From: Aliihoeflea sp. 2WW | Lineage (GTDB): Bacteria > Pseudomonadota > Alphaproteobacteria > Rhizobiales > Rhizobiaceae | DNA length: 64,000 nucleotides | Assembly: GCF_000497755.1 (NCBI RefSeq) | Contig: NZ_AYOD01000035.1 | Location: 407,125-471,124, forward strand | Direction: 5' to 3' | Shown: positions 63,934-64,000 of the stretch, piece by piece | How positions within the stretch are numbered: position 1 is the stretch's first letter | How the letters are laid out: every line of letters starts with the position of its first letter | Made by a program: the position numbers and the translations under genes | The notes under the pieces: model-generated | The model's input: the letters and a program-made list of their open reading frames with translations, nothing else | Databases searched by the model: none | Told to the model about the DNA's origin: nothing

Positions 63934-64000
63934 CCTATCCGATCCTTCGGGATCGGATAGGGACCCCCACCCTTTATCCCTCCCCACAAGGGGGAGGGAG
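63934..64000. repeat. Hairpin plus GC-rich intergenic repeat, cut by window end
   Basis: A perfect 12-bp stem CCTATCCGATCC/GGATCGGATAGG with TTCG loop (63934-63961) is followed by C- and G-rich runs (CCCTCCCC, GGGGGAGGGAG) like those in the repeats at 6757 and 26838. There is no T-run. Probably the edge of a RIME-like element; the hairpin may also terminate or protect the VOC transcript. Confidence 0.6.

Overview
The window is high-G+C alphaproteobacterial DNA, most likely from the Hyphomicrobiales (Rhizobiales) near the Mesorhizobium/Phyllobacteriaceae group. The pointers are IclR-, LacI- and TetR-controlled TRAP and ABC uptake clusters, GGAAC-N16/17-CGTT promoters of the EcfG general stress response, a small RNA with repeated anti-Shine-Dalgarno loops like the rhizobial alpha-r14/NfeR1 family, RIME-like intergenic palindromes, and the order ffh - chorismate mutase - rpsP. 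The assignment rests on gene content and motifs only. No phage, transposase, integrase, CRISPR array, rRNA or tRNA was seen.

1-12.1 kb, carboxylate uptake and activation: two TRAP transporters (dctPQM order, minus strand) flank ilvD and a ~110-nt sRNA. The second TRAP set diverges from an operon of IclR regulator, acyl-CoA synthetase, short-chain dehydrogenase and a duplicated DUF296/PPC protein. 12.3-16.1 kb: a three-subunit molybdenum aldehyde oxidase (PaoABC-like). 16.2-22.2 kb: two small hypotheticals, ferredoxin-NADP reductase, leuB, a hydrolase, fbp, a DUF2798 protein and leuD. 22.2-27.9 kb: FAD oxidoreductase, a CitE-like lyase, then a sulfur-linked set (YeeE/YedE transporter, a protein with regularly spaced cysteines, a secreted rhodanese).

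28-35 kb: a LacI regulator diverges from a sugar cluster (TIM-barrel isomerase, Gfo/Idh/MocA dehydrogenase, ABC ATPase, permease, binding protein), with two operator-like palindromes between them. 35-42.5 kb: LytTR regulator, SLC13-type symporter, TetR/acyl-CoA dehydrogenase divergent pair with a perfect palindrome, ArsR/old-yellow-enzyme operon, TSUP permease.

42.5-56.5 kb, stress region: several units carry EcfG-type promoters (Pro-rich peptide plus 3-methyladenine glycosylase, a small DUF2188 pair, a secreted hypothetical, a 24-residue membrane peptide plus a 300-residue membrane protein, and a large-subunit catalase). The same stretch holds an EcfG-like sigma factor, two paralogous Crp/Fnr regulators around a YdeP-like molybdopterin oxidoreductase, and acetoacetyl-CoA synthetase.

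56.7-64 kb: ffh, chorismate mutase and rpsP are followed not by rimM-trmD-rplS but by an ECF42-type sigma factor with its YCII/DGPF partner, an AHSA1-type protein, a phospholipase-D-like protein, a DUF1428 protein and a VOC protein. Three of these transcription units start with the same TGTCGG-N17-CGTC motif, so the block reads as a compact sigma-factor regulon. The strongest leads in the window are the anti-SD sRNA, this sigma regulon and the EcfG-type promoter series.
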